Positions 16,920 to 25,393 of a stretch of DNA of 64,000 nucleotides are shown here, in pieces. Position numbers and translations under genes: made by a program. This DNA comes from CAMTWZ01 sp041749075. Its GTDB lineage: Bacteria; Bacteroidota; Rhodothermia; Balneolales; HLUCCA01. The notes below the pieces were generated by a model, which saw nothing but the letters and a program-made list of their open reading frames with translations, made no database searches and was not told the origin of the DNA. How positions within the stretch are numbered: the stretch's first letter is position 1; each line of letters begins with the position of its first letter. The DNA is taken from the NCBI GenBank assembly GCA_041749075.1, contig JBGTBY010000035.1, forward strand, positions 310,001 to 374,000. The letters are read 5' to 3'.

Positions 16920-18515
16920 ATGAAATATCCTTTGATCTTGCTGCTGGGCCTGCTTGCACTCGCCTCGTGCTCCTCCAAAAAAACGGGAACCATCACGGTT
17001 CTCACCACCACCGACCTTCATGGCTGGGTCCTCTCATGGGATTACGCCCGTGACCAAGCCGAGCCACGAAACGGCCTCGAGCGCGTGGCCACACTCGTCG
17101 ATTCCATACGTCGCTCCTCCCCTAACGCTTTACTTATCGACGCCGGCGACTGGCTTCAAGGCAACAGTTTTGCCGCTTACTTCGCCGAACAGGGTCCCGA
17201 GTCCAAAGATTATCCATTGCTCCGGGTCGCCGACATGCTCCAATATGACGCCTTCGTTCTTGGGAACCATGAATTCAACTATGGACTCGATTACCTGAAC
17301 ACCCGCATCCGCCAGAGCAAAACGCCGGTCATCGGCGCGAATATTTATACGCATGGCACGGATTCCACAGCGTACACGCCCTACCTCATGAAAACCGTGG
17401 ACGGATTCAATGTCGCGATTCTCGGCATCACCACTCCCGGAACCATGGTCTGGGATCGTCAACACGTGCAGGGTAAAATCGAGGTCCGCGACGCCCTCAT
17501 CGACACACGCAAATGGGTGGCATCGCTGCGTGAGCTTGGCGCAGAGGTGATCGTGGTTCTGGCTCATACCGGCTACGAAGGCGCTTCTTCCTATCATGAC
17601 GCGGAAATCGGGCGCGAAAACGTGGGCAAAGCCATTCTCGATTCGATTCCGGATGTGGATTTGCTGGTGTTCGGACATTCGCATCGGGTGACGCAAGGAC
17701 CCGATCACATTCAAGCCGGACGTTGGGCCTCGCATTTGGGCGAAGCCAAATTGTTTGTGCGTCGCACGGATGATGGGGATGTCGTGGTGGATTCCATCCA
17801 GACCCAAGCCCATGCCGTTGTGAATGCGGCGCCTTCGGTTCGGGTGCGGGAATTGGTGAAGGAAGAACATGAGTTGGTAAGAAGTCATGTGAACGCGCAC
17901 ATCACCACGATTACTGAAGAATGGTCGTCGGAAGATGCCAGATTGGTTGATACACCGATTCTGGACCTCATCCATCATGTGCAGTTCAAGGTGACGAATG
18001 CGGATTTGTCCGCTGCGTCCGCCTTCACCACCAATGCGACCTTCACCCCGCCTTCGCTCACCCGACGCGACCTGGCGGCGATCTACCCCTATGAAAACAA
18101 ATTGTATGTGATCGAGATCAACGGCAAGCAACTGCGCGACTATTTGGAGTACACCAGCAACTACTATCTGGTGAACACCGAAGCCGGAACGCCATTGGTC
18201 AACCGCTCCTGGCCGGGATATAATTTCGATACAGTGAACGGCGTGGAGTACGAACTGGATCTCCGCAAAGAACCGGGCTCGCGCTTGGTGTATCTGCGTC
18301 GCAACGGACGTGCGGTTCGAAACACAGACACCTTCACGATGGCGGTGAACTCCTATCGCGCCGAAGGCGGAGGCGGGTTCACGATGCTCGCCGGTTCACC
18401 TGTGACCTGGCGCTCGGATGTGTCCGTCAAACAGATGCTCGAAACCGAGCTCAGTGGTGTGGATACCCTTCGTGTTGAGGATGTCCATACTGTGAATTGG
18501 AAACTGCGGTTTTAA
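16920..18515 (+). CDS. 5'-nucleotidase/metallophosphatase lipoprotein
   Basis: A 531-residue lipoprotein (signal MKYPLILLLGLLALASC, Cys17) with the two-domain layout of UshA-like enzymes. The metallophosphatase domain shows TTTDLHGW, DAGDWLQGN, GNHEFNYG, VLAHTGYE and FGHSHRV, the Asp/His/Asn ligands of the dinuclear metal site. The 5'-nucleotidase C-terminal domain follows from about residue 330 and includes NKLYVIEINGKQLRDYLE and the late NSYRAEGGGGF, which stacks the base in this family. It probably releases phosphate from nucleotides or related esters in the periplasm. Its stop codon is followed at once by a repeat array. Confidence 0.9.
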   Translation: MKYPLILLLGLLALASCSSKKTGTITVLTTTDLHGWVLSWDYARDQAEPRNGLERVATLVDSIRRSSPNALLIDAGDWLQGNSFAAYFAEQGPESKDYPLLRVADMLQYDAFVLGNHEFNYGLDYLNTRIRQSKTPVIGANIYTHGTDSTAYTPYLMKTVDGFNVAILGITTPGTMVWDRQHVQGKIEVRDALIDTRKWVASLRELGAEVIVVLAHTGYEGASSYHDAEIGRENVGKAILDSIPDVDLLVFGHSHRVTQGPDHIQAGRWASHLGEAKLFVRRTDDGDVVVDSIQTQAHAVVNAAPSVRVRELVKEEHELVRSHVNAHITTITEEWSSEDARLVDTPILDLIHHVQFKVTNADLSAASAFTTNATFTPPSLTRRDLAAIYPYENKLYVIEINGKQLRDYLEYTSNYYLVNTEAGTPLVNRSWPGYNFDTVNGVEYELDLRKEPGSRLVYLRRNGRAVRNTDTFTMAVNSYRAEGGGGFTMLAGSPVTWRSDVSVKQMLETELSGVDTLRVEDVHTVNWKLRF

Positions 18516-18643
18516 GATGCGGGATGCGAGAAGCTTGATGCGGGATGCTAGATGCAAAAAGCGGGAGGCAGGACTATCATGCTTCTAGCATCTGGCTTCC
18601 TGCTTCCAGCTTCCAGCATCCCGCATCCCGCATCCCGCTTCTA
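18516..18643. repeat. Heptamer array A (words GATGCGG / ATCCCGC), inverted arms
   Basis: The whole 128-nt gap between two convergent genes is made of 7-nt words. The left arm from 18516 reads GATGCGG, GATGCGA, GAAGCTT, GATGCGG, GATGCTA, GATGCAA, AAAGCGG, GAGGCAG. After a short hinge the right arm from 18576 reads ATCATGC, TTCTAGC, ATCTGGC, TTCCTGC, TTCCAGC twice, then ATCCCGC three times. The arms are inverted copies, so the transcript from either side can fold into a long hairpin and may act as a shared terminator. Units 18530-18557 match 40456-40483 (array D) at 25 of 28 positions. Confidence 0.9.
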
Positions 18644-20557
18644 TCACCTCTCCCAGACATTATTCGCGCGATCTTTATCTGGAAAATGGACCTCCGGATC
18701 GATTTCGACTTTCACGATTCCGCGATAAGAAACGGTAAGGTCAAGATTTCCGCCGGATGACATGACGCGATCGATCGGGATGGTCACATCGTGTGAGACT
18801 CCCGATGCCTCGGTGATGCGAAGCAAATAGGGCATCGGATTTTGTCCGAGGTCGGCGAGTTTGATGATGGAATTACGACCACGCTCGGTCACCGACACCA
18901 CACTCTGATCCAGCACGCCAGTTTCGTAATACCACGGACGCCAGAACCAGGTCAGATCCTGCCCCGATTTCGCATTGAAGAAGGCAAACATGTCGTATGG
19001 AGACATATGTTTGTACTTCCAGGTCTGCAAGAGATCTAAATAGATTTCACGGAAGGTTTCTTCACCCAATACGCCACGAAGCGCCATCAACACCGTCGCC
19101 GGTTTGTTATAGGATGCGATTCCGAACGCCGGACCCGGATAGTGATAATCCGAGCGACGCATCATTTCGCCTTCCATTTCGGTGCCGGCGATGCGCAGAT
19201 AACCTGCAGCCGTTCCCACATGCGCGCGCTCGACATCACGGAAGTCCGCATTGGCAAAATTGGTATGGAATGAGGTGAATCCTTCATCAATCCAACTGTA
19301 GCGGCGTTCGTCGGTGCTCACGATCATCGGAATCCACATGTGGGCCAGTTCGTGGGCGGTCACGCTTTGCAAGCCGGCGGCGCTGGACCGATTGTAATCG
19401 CCGATGAGGGTCATCATCGGATATTCCATCCCTCCGCCGATGATGTTCCCTGCTTCCACGGCGGTCATATGTGGCCATGGATACGGAATTCCAGTATACT
19501 CAGACAAAAAAGTGATGGCGTGTTGCGAATAACGAACAGCCGATTTCCACAATGGCGCGGTATCGCGATACAATGCACTGATGCGGGCATATCCGTCACC
19601 GGTTGGCGTGCGGGCGCTATCCCAATACGAGGCGCGGGTGATGGAAACGGCCACATCCCTCACCTTCGTCGATTTGAATTTCCAGACCAGTGATTCGGCT
19701 TTGGTTGCGGTCGTGGCCACATCCCCGAAATCCTGCGCAGTGATCACATTCACGACATCGTCGCTGTTCATGGCGCGGTTGTACCGCTCCAGAATGTGCG
19801 GTGCGAAGTTCTGATCCGCATTCAACAGATCGCCTGTCGCCAGAACGATCCAATCGCCCGGCATATGAATTTCGAGATCGTAATCGGCGAATCCATGATA
19901 GAATTCGGCATTCAGTTTGAACGGATCGGGATGCCAGCCAAGCATGTCGTCATACACAGCCATTTGCGGATACCAATAAGCCAAAAAAAACAGATCATCG
20001 GTATCGTACCCCATCCGACCCCCACTTCCGGCTTGCGGGATTTCGAAGCTCCACGACAGACTGATGTTGGTAGTGGTGCCAGGTAGAATAGGCCGTGAAG
20101 GGACCACAACCATGCGGGTGTCGTAAATCACGTATCTGGGTCCGCGGAAGGTTCCGGTTTCCAAGGTTTCGCCATTGACGGTCACACCCGAAACACTGAC
20201 TCCATCCGTGATTTCAGCGGCTTCATTGCGCATCGCGCCGGGAGCATGAGCGTTCTGATACAGATCCAGATGCAAATTATTGAGCGTATCCGGGGAATGG
20301 TTGGTATATCGGATGGAGATATCCCCTTTCAGCGTTTTATTGACTTCATCGACGGTCGCACGGATGGTGTACTGCGAATATTGTTGCCAGTACGCCGCAC
20401 CTGGTTTTCCATCCGCCGTGCGTGTGCCTTTTTCTATGGCACGTTGTATCGATACAGGTGGTGTGATGGGATTCACCTGATAGCGCACCGGTTGAGCCAC
20501 CCCGGATGAAACGATGATGAGAGAGAATAATGTTGAGAAGATAGATTTCATATGCAT
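18644..20557 (-). CDS. M1 family zinc metallopeptidase (exported)
   Basis: A 637-residue aminopeptidase-like enzyme with a signal peptide (MKSIFSTLFSLIIVSSGVAQ; a second ATG two codons upstream is possible). The zinc site is HELAH at residues 402-406, with the third ligand Glu425 in WIDEGF. The exopeptidase loop preceding it reads GGGMEYPMM, a GAMEN-motif variant found in the Bacteroidota M1 group. The N-terminal part is the beta-saddle domain of M1 enzymes. Likely role: degradation of peptides in periplasm or outside the cell. Convergent with the 5'-nucleotidase gene across array A. Confidence 0.9.
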   Translation of the reverse strand: MHMKSIFSTLFSLIIVSSGVAQPVRYQVNPITPPVSIQRAIEKGTRTADGKPGAAYWQQYSQYTIRATVDEVNKTLKGDISIRYTNHSPDTLNNLHLDLYQNAHAPGAMRNEAAEITDGVSVSGVTVNGETLETGTFRGPRYVIYDTRMVVVPSRPILPGTTTNISLSWSFEIPQAGSGGRMGYDTDDLFFLAYWYPQMAVYDDMLGWHPDPFKLNAEFYHGFADYDLEIHMPGDWIVLATGDLLNADQNFAPHILERYNRAMNSDDVVNVITAQDFGDVATTATKAESLVWKFKSTKVRDVAVSITRASYWDSARTPTGDGYARISALYRDTAPLWKSAVRYSQHAITFLSEYTGIPYPWPHMTAVEAGNIIGGGMEYPMMTLIGDYNRSSAAGLQSVTAHELAHMWIPMIVSTDERRYSWIDEGFTSFHTNFANADFRDVERAHVGTAAGYLRIAGTEMEGEMMRRSDYHYPGPAFGIASYNKPATVLMALRGVLGEETFREIYLDLLQTWKYKHMSPYDMFAFFNAKSGQDLTWFWRPWYYETGVLDQSVVSVTERGRNSIIKLADLGQNPMPYLLRITEASGVSHDVTIPIDRVMSSGGNLDLTVSYRGIVKVEIDPEVHFPDKDRANNVWER

Positions 20558-20617
20558 TCTGTGTGCCTGTGAGTTCGTTCGCTGAATATAAGGCTACCAA
20601 TCACACATCAAATAAGC

Positions 20618-21118
20618 ATGAAAATCGCCATTTTCCTTTTTTTACTATCCGGATGTTCCAACGCTGAACTGGAACAACCGCCCATGATGTTCAGCTATGA
20701 CATACTAATGGATACCGTTATGACCGACAAAGTCGTTAAAACAGACGCCGAATGGCGCGCACAACTCACTCCTGAAGAATACAAGATTCTGCGTGACAAA
20801 GGCACGGAATTCCCCTTCCGTGGCAAGTACAACAAAGCCACAACGGAAGGAATCTATGTCTGCGCCGGATGCGGAACACCCCTGTTCCACTCCGATACCA
20901 AGTACGACTCCGGTTCAGGCTGGCCGAGTTTCTGGGCGCCCCTTCAAGAAGAGCATGTGGCACTGAAAGCTGACAACAGTCTATTCATGAAACGCACGGA
21001 AGTGGTGTGCGCCCGATGCGACGGACACCTGGGACATGTGTTCGACGACGGACCCAAACCTACCGGTTTGCGCTATTGCTTGAACTCCCCCGCCCTGAAA
21101 TTAGTGGAGAAACCATAA
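20618..21118 (+). CDS. msrB: Peptide-methionine (R)-S-oxide reductase MsrB, lipoprotein form
   Basis: Reduces methionine-R-sulfoxide in proteins. It has a lipoprotein signal (MKIAIFLFLLSGC, Cys13), so the enzyme is probably membrane-anchored in the envelope. The core starts KTDAEWRAQLTPEEYKILRDKGTE. The zinc-binding CAGCG and CARCDGHLGHVF motifs are intact, and the catalytic Cys lies in LRYCLNS. There is no MsrA domain. It is followed by a rho-independent terminator at 21182-21210. Confidence 0.94.
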   Translation: MKIAIFLFLLSGCSNAELEQPPMMFSYDILMDTVMTDKVVKTDAEWRAQLTPEEYKILRDKGTEFPFRGKYNKATTEGIYVCAGCGTPLFHSDTKYDSGSGWPSFWAPLQEEHVALKADNSLFMKRTEVVCARCDGHLGHVFDDGPKPTGLRYCLNSPALKLVEKP

Positions 21119-21181
21119 TCAGCTTTGGCACGGGATTTGTAATAAAATCCTTGATTATGTATAGCCCAATCACAATGGAAG

Positions 21182-21210
21182 AAAAAGCTCGTTGATTCGG
21201 GCTTTTTTTG
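21182..21210 (+). terminator. Rho-independent terminator after msrB
   Basis: AAAAGCTCG, loop TTGATT, CGGGCTTTT, followed by more T: a 9-bp stem with one G-U pair and a U tract, 64 nt after the msrB stop. Confidence 0.75.
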
Positions 21211-21219
21211 TTTTCACAC

Positions 21220-21227
21220 TATCTTTG
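21220..21227 (+). promoter_or_regulatory. Candidate -7 promoter box for the sigma54 regulator gene
   Basis: TATCTTTG, a full match to TAnnTTTG, 34 nt before the ATG at 21262 and directly after the msrB terminator. No TTG at the ideal spacing. I found no GG-N10-GC sigma54 promoter upstream of this gene. Confidence 0.4.
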
Positions 21228-21261
21228 TGTTGGCATAACCCGATACTTTTTTAAGAAAACC

Positions 21262-22653
21262 ATGGCGTCGTTGTTGATCGTTGATGATGAGAAAGCGATA
21301 AGAAAGCAGTTGATGTGGCAATTAACCGACATGTTTTCGGTGTATGAAGCTGAGAATGTCGACCAAGCCAAACAAATCTGCTCCAAAACGAGCATCGACA
21401 TCATCCTGATCGACTTGCATCTCCCTCCCGACCTATCGTCGCCGCGCTCGGGAAAGGACATGCTTTCCTACATCCGCATCCAGCATCCCGGCATCATTCC
21501 GATCATCATGACCGGCCTTGCGGATCCCGCGCTATCCTTGAATGTGATCGACATGGGTGCTTGGGATGTGTTCACGAAACCCATCAATCCCGACGAACTC
21601 ACCATCGTCATGAAACGCGCGCTTCGCCTGCGCGACCTATCCAATGAGCTCGAGAGCTTCAAGACCACGCGAATGGCGTCTACCAGCGATTCCATCATCG
21701 GTCAGAGTGAGGAAATCAATCAGCTTCGCGATATGATTTCGCAGGTGGCTCCCACCGACGCGTCGGTCCTCATCACGGGCGAAAGCGGTACCGGAAAAGA
21801 GTTGGTGGCGGAAGCGATCCATCGCCAATCCCTTCGTTCCAAAAAACCGTTCATCGCGGTCAATTGCGCGGCATTGAGCGATTCCTTGATCGAAGATGAA
21901 TTGTTCGGGCACGAATCGGGAGCGTATACCGGTTCGAAAGGTCCGCGCAAAGGTAAATTCGAACTGGCCGACAATGGCACCATTTTTCTCGACGAAGTGG
22001 CCGAACTGTCCCCTGCCGCCCAAGCCAAATTGTTACGAGTTCTGCAAGAAGGAACCTTGGAACGCCTCGGCAGTGAGCGCTCGATCAAAGTGGATGTGCG
22101 CGTGATCGCGGCGACGCACCAGAATCTGCCCGATCGCGTAGCCAAAGGCCACTTCCGTGAAGATCTCTACTACCGCTTGAGTGTGATTCCGATTGAAGTG
22201 CCTCGCTTGGCCGATCGTGGCGGCGATATCGAACTGTTATCCCAACATTTTCTGACCCACTTCCAAAAACGGCTGAATCGCGACGCCTTGCGGTTTCATG
22301 ACGATGCGATTCGGCTGATGCGGGCGTATGCCTGGCCCGGCAATGTGCGCGAACTGAAGAACATGGTGGAACGCATATCCATTTTAGCAAAATCGAAAGT
22401 CATTGAAAGCCAGGACCTGCCCAAAGAATTGCGGGGGGGAGAAGCGATGCCTGCCAAATCCCATCCACCTAAAAATTCGGTACTGCTGCAAGAGGGCATC
22501 TCCTATGAAACGGCTGTGAACGAGTACCGGAAAGCATTGCTGATTCAGGCTCTCGACGCTCATAAGTCCAAATCGAAAGCCGCACAAGCTCTTGGCATCA
22601 ACCGCTCCTATCTGTACGAATTACTCGAGAAGCTGGACATTTCGTTCACATAA
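21262..22653 (+). CDS. Sigma54-type response regulator (PrsR-like)
   Basis: A 463-residue NtrC-type regulator. REC domain at residues 1-125 with Asp51 (LIDLHLPPD) and acidic pair DD at 8-9; AAA+ domain from about 150 with GESGTGKE and Walker B GTIFLDEVAEL; C-terminal Fis-type helix-turn-helix (KSKAAQALGINRSYLYELLEKL). REC wording (LLIVDDEKAIRKQLMW...) resembles PrsR regulators of exopolysaccharide/PEP-CTERM systems, a tentative link. The sigma54 contact loop reads GAYTGS at residues 220-225 instead of GAFTGA, with the last Ala changed to Ser. The start at 21262 places the REC domain at the N-terminus. Confidence 0.88.
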   Translation: MASLLIVDDEKAIRKQLMWQLTDMFSVYEAENVDQAKQICSKTSIDIILIDLHLPPDLSSPRSGKDMLSYIRIQHPGIIPIIMTGLADPALSLNVIDMGAWDVFTKPINPDELTIVMKRALRLRDLSNELESFKTTRMASTSDSIIGQSEEINQLRDMISQVAPTDASVLITGESGTGKELVAEAIHRQSLRSKKPFIAVNCAALSDSLIEDELFGHESGAYTGSKGPRKGKFELADNGTIFLDEVAELSPAAQAKLLRVLQEGTLERLGSERSIKVDVRVIAATHQNLPDRVAKGHFREDLYYRLSVIPIEVPRLADRGGDIELLSQHFLTHFQKRLNRDALRFHDDAIRLMRAYAWPGNVRELKNMVERISILAKSKVIESQDLPKELRGGEAMPAKSHPPKNSVLLQEGISYETAVNEYRKALLIQALDAHKSKSKAAQALGINRSYLYELLEKLDISFT

Positions 22654-22750
22654 AACGACAGATTGTAGGCTATAAACGACGATTGTCGACCGCCAATCTA
22701 AGCCTATCGCCTTTATTCCGAGTTGGCATGCTTTATGTTATGGATGGGTT

Positions 22751-23119
22751 ATGAATCCGACCATCCTGATTGTTGACGACGACATCCAAGTTGTAAAACA
22801 ACTGATGTGGGCATTTCATGACCAATTCAATGTGGTGCATGCCATGACTCCTCAAGAGATCGACCTTTGTGTGACGCATCAGCATCCCATTGCGGCTCTG
22901 ATCGACATGCACCTTCAACCTACATTGCAATCCGCCGCAACCGGTTTGAACCATGTGCGGCATCTGCACTCCATGCATCCGGAGTTGCTGATCATCGCGA
23001 TATCCGTGAGTCAGAATCCGAATCTACCTACGTTGGCGTTGGATGTCGGAGCGGCGATGTTCCTGCACAAGCCGTTCACAAGCGATCAGTTACGCGACGC
23101 TCTTTCTCGACTCGCCTGA
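22751..23119 (+). CDS. Single-domain response regulator (REC only)
   Basis: A 122-residue receiver with DDD at residues 9-11, phospho-acceptor Asp52 (LIDMHL) and Lys in FLHKPF; no output domain. It closely parallels the receiver of the preceding regulator (KQLMWAFHDQFNVVHA against KQLMWQLTDMFSVYEA, LIDMHLQPTLQS against LIDLHLPPDLSS), so it is probably a duplicate of that domain that lost its effector part. It could act as a phosphate sink or protein-binding switch. Its 3' end overlaps the convergent desaturase gene by 30 nt. Confidence 0.85.
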   Translation: MNPTILIVDDDIQVVKQLMWAFHDQFNVVHAMTPQEIDLCVTHQHPIAALIDMHLQPTLQSAATGLNHVRHLHSMHPELLIIAISVSQNPNLPTLALDVGAAMFLHKPFTSDQLRDALSRLA

Positions 23120-24229
23120 TAGATCGGCGCGGTTGTATTCGAAGACGTAATCTTTACGCCCGAATTTCTTCAAGGTGCGGTAGTGTGAGCGGATCGCCTG
23201 AAACAGCGTTTCGTGATTGTTATACACGATTCCGTGCTTCTTGGCCACGTCTTCCACAATCGGACTGATGTTTTCATAATGGATGCTGCACACCCGCGGA
23301 AACAGGTGATGCTCGATCTGATAATTCAGCCCGCCGATGTACCAGTTTAGAAATTTGTTGCTCCGCGCGAAATTGTTCGTCGTTTCCATCTGATGCACGA
23401 ACCATGCGTTTTCGATGAATCCTTTCTCATTCTGAGTGGGGTGATCGGTTTCTTCCACCACATGCGCGAGTTGGAAGATGACTCCGAGAATGAGGCCGGC
23501 CGTCATATGCACGGTCAGAAAGCCGATCACGAATTGCAAGACCGTTATATCCAAAAACAACAAGGGCAAAACAATCTGATAGGAATAGGTGATGACTTTC
23601 GACACAAACAAAAATGCCCATTCTTTTGCGGGATGTTGCTTGTTCTCATACGGACCCAGTTCGCGAGAGAAGAAATACTTGTAATCTTTGATGAACAACC
23701 AAAACAGCGTTGCGAAGCTATATGCGAAAAAGGCCAATACGTGCTGGAAGCGGTGCGCCCAGTGATAGGGCATGCTTGGACTCAAGCGGATGAATTCGGC
23801 CACTTCCAAATCCTCATCCTGACCATGGATGTTCGTGTACGTGTGATGGATGATGTTATGCGTGATTTTCCAGATATACCCGTTCGCGCCCAACACATCA
23901 AAACTATACCCAAGCCATTGGTTGACTCTCGGATTCTCTGAATAGGCACCATGTAGCGCATCGTGAGCGATGGAAAAGCCGATACCCGCCATGGCGACAC
24001 CCATCAGCACGCACAATCCCCACATCGCCCATAATGGAAGCAGACCGGTCAGAATGATGAGATACGAGCCGAAGTAGACTCCGAAAATGACAAAGGTTTT
24101 CATAATCATGCTGGTGTTGGCATGTTGGGAAATCCCATGTTGTATGAAATACTCTTTGACCCGGGATTTGACTTCTTTTGCGAAATCCGGATTCAACTGA
24201 TTCTGAAACGTGACTGCACGATTTGCCAT
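23090..24229 (-). CDS. Membrane fatty acid desaturase (acyl-lipid/acyl-CoA type)
   Basis: A 379-residue integral membrane diiron enzyme that puts a double bond into fatty acyl chains. The three histidine boxes are present: HDALHGA, HNIIHHTYTN and QIEHHLFP (the last is the front-end/linoleoyl-CoA desaturase-like form). Hydrophobic pairs of spans occur at about 48-95 and 190-250. There is no N-terminal cytochrome b5 domain. Neighbouring two-component genes might couple membrane fluidity to signalling, but that is inference from proximity only. Confidence 0.9.
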   Translation of the reverse strand: MANRAVTFQNQLNPDFAKEVKSRVKEYFIQHGISQHANTSMIMKTFVIFGVYFGSYLIILTGLLPLWAMWGLCVLMGVAMAGIGFSIAHDALHGAYSENPRVNQWLGYSFDVLGANGYIWKITHNIIHHTYTNIHGQDEDLEVAEFIRLSPSMPYHWAHRFQHVLAFFAYSFATLFWLFIKDYKYFFSRELGPYENKQHPAKEWAFLFVSKVITYSYQIVLPLLFLDITVLQFVIGFLTVHMTAGLILGVIFQLAHVVEETDHPTQNEKGFIENAWFVHQMETTNNFARSNKFLNWYIGGLNYQIEHHLFPRVCSIHYENISPIVEDVAKKHGIVYNNHETLFQAIRSHYRTLKKFGRKDYVFEYNRADLSGESRKSVA

Positions 24230-24280
24230 ACGACGAGTGATCCTCTACCTTATTTCTAACTACATAAAAATAAGCATGTT

Positions 24281-25393
24281 TTAAACCGAAAGGGCACGCG
24301 GAATCGTAAAATAAAAGACCGATCCCTTCCCTACTTCCGATTCGGCCCAGATGGATCCTTGATGGCTCTGCACATATGTTCGACACAAATTCACTCCAAC
24401 ACCCGATCCACGTTCACCGGCGGTACCGGGCTCCGATTCAAAGGCCGTCACCCAAAGACGATCGAGCTTTTCTTGAGTCATCCCGATTCCCTCATCTTTC
24501 ACACCGAAACGCACATGATCGCCTTCATACACGACGCTCACATGGATGGTTCCACCTGAATTGGAAAATTTGATGGCGTTGTTGATCAGATTCCGAAGAA
24601 TGGTTTCAATCATGTTTTTGTCCGCCACGAATGAAAGTTCATTCGGGCAATCCAAACTCAGGGTCAACGATTTCTGCTTCGCCGGATTGGCGAACATGTT
24701 GCACACACCTTCCACAATCGGGAATGCCATCATGGGCAGCAACACCATTCGAACATCTTTGGACTGGCTTTTCAGCCAAGCCAAGAGGTCTTCCATCAGA
24801 TTGTAGGTCTGCGTTGTGCTGGTCGAAATCATGCTGATGAACTCTCTCAATTCTTCTGGGGTGATCAGATCGAAATCCGATTCCATGATCTGCAACAAAC
24901 CCATGTTCCCTCCGATCATGTTTCGAAGATCGTGCGACAAGACCGAAAGTAGTTTCGTCTTCTCGTTGTTCAGATAATCGAGTTGTTCATTCTTGTCTGC
25001 AATCATCCGGCGTTGGATGTCCAATTTCACATGGGTGCTGATGCGTTGCAACAATTCCTGCCGCACGAACGGCTTCAACACATAATCGACCCCACCCGCT
25101 TCAAAACCTTGAACCACATCTTTCGTTTCGTTTTTTGCAGTGAGAAAAATGATGGGGATGTCGGCCATGGCCGGATCCGCCTTCAGAATGGCGGCCGCTT
25201 CGAAACCCGACATTTCCGGCATCATCACATCCATCAAAATCAGATTGGGTCGGTTCGCTTTCGCGGCTTTGATGGCTTTTGCGCCGCTATCTGCGATCAC
25301 CAGCTTGTATTCTCCTTTGAGAACCGCCGCGACCAACTGTAAATTTTTGGGTTGGTCATCTACGACCAATACGAGAGGTTTATCTGAGCTCAT
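24281..25393 (-). CDS. Receiver-histidine kinase hybrid (REC-HisKA-HATPase)
   Basis: A 370-residue soluble kinase with an N-terminal receiver: VDDQ at 11-14, Asp55 in LILMDVMMPEMSG and Lys107 in LKPF. A coiled linker leads to HisKA with His154 (LSHDLRNMIGG) and a HATPase_c domain (RNLINNAIKFS, KDEGIGM, GSGVGVNLCR). This layout suggests it is phosphorylated by another kinase and then signals on, probably the large kinase encoded immediately upstream, whose gene it overlaps by 4 nt. No membrane segments. Confidence 0.9.
   Translation of the reverse strand: MSSDKPLVLVVDDQPKNLQLVAAVLKGEYKLVIADSGAKAIKAAKANRPNLILMDVMMPEMSGFEAAAILKADPAMADIPIIFLTAKNETKDVVQGFEAGGVDYVLKPFVRQELLQRISTHVKLDIQRRMIADKNEQLDYLNNEKTKLLSVLSHDLRNMIGGNMGLLQIMESDFDLITPEELREFISMISTSTTQTYNLMEDLLAWLKSQSKDVRMVLLPMMAFPIVEGVCNMFANPAKQKSLTLSLDCPNELSFVADKNMIETILRNLINNAIKFSNSGGTIHVSVVYEGDHVRFGVKDEGIGMTQEKLDRLWVTAFESEPGTAGERGSGVGVNLCRTYVQSHQGSIWAESEVGKGSVFYFTIPRALSV

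Noticed and set aside
17130..18131. Long antisense frames opposite real genes (also at 5663-6700, 10088-10981, 27007-28113, 43938-44918)
   Set aside because: They lack domain signatures and lie fully opposite well-supported genes. They arise from codon bias of the sense gene.
22654..22750. Sigma54 promoter upstream of the receiver-only gene (TTGGCATGCTTTATG)
   Set aside because: The -24 GG is present but the -12 GC is missing at the right spacing.
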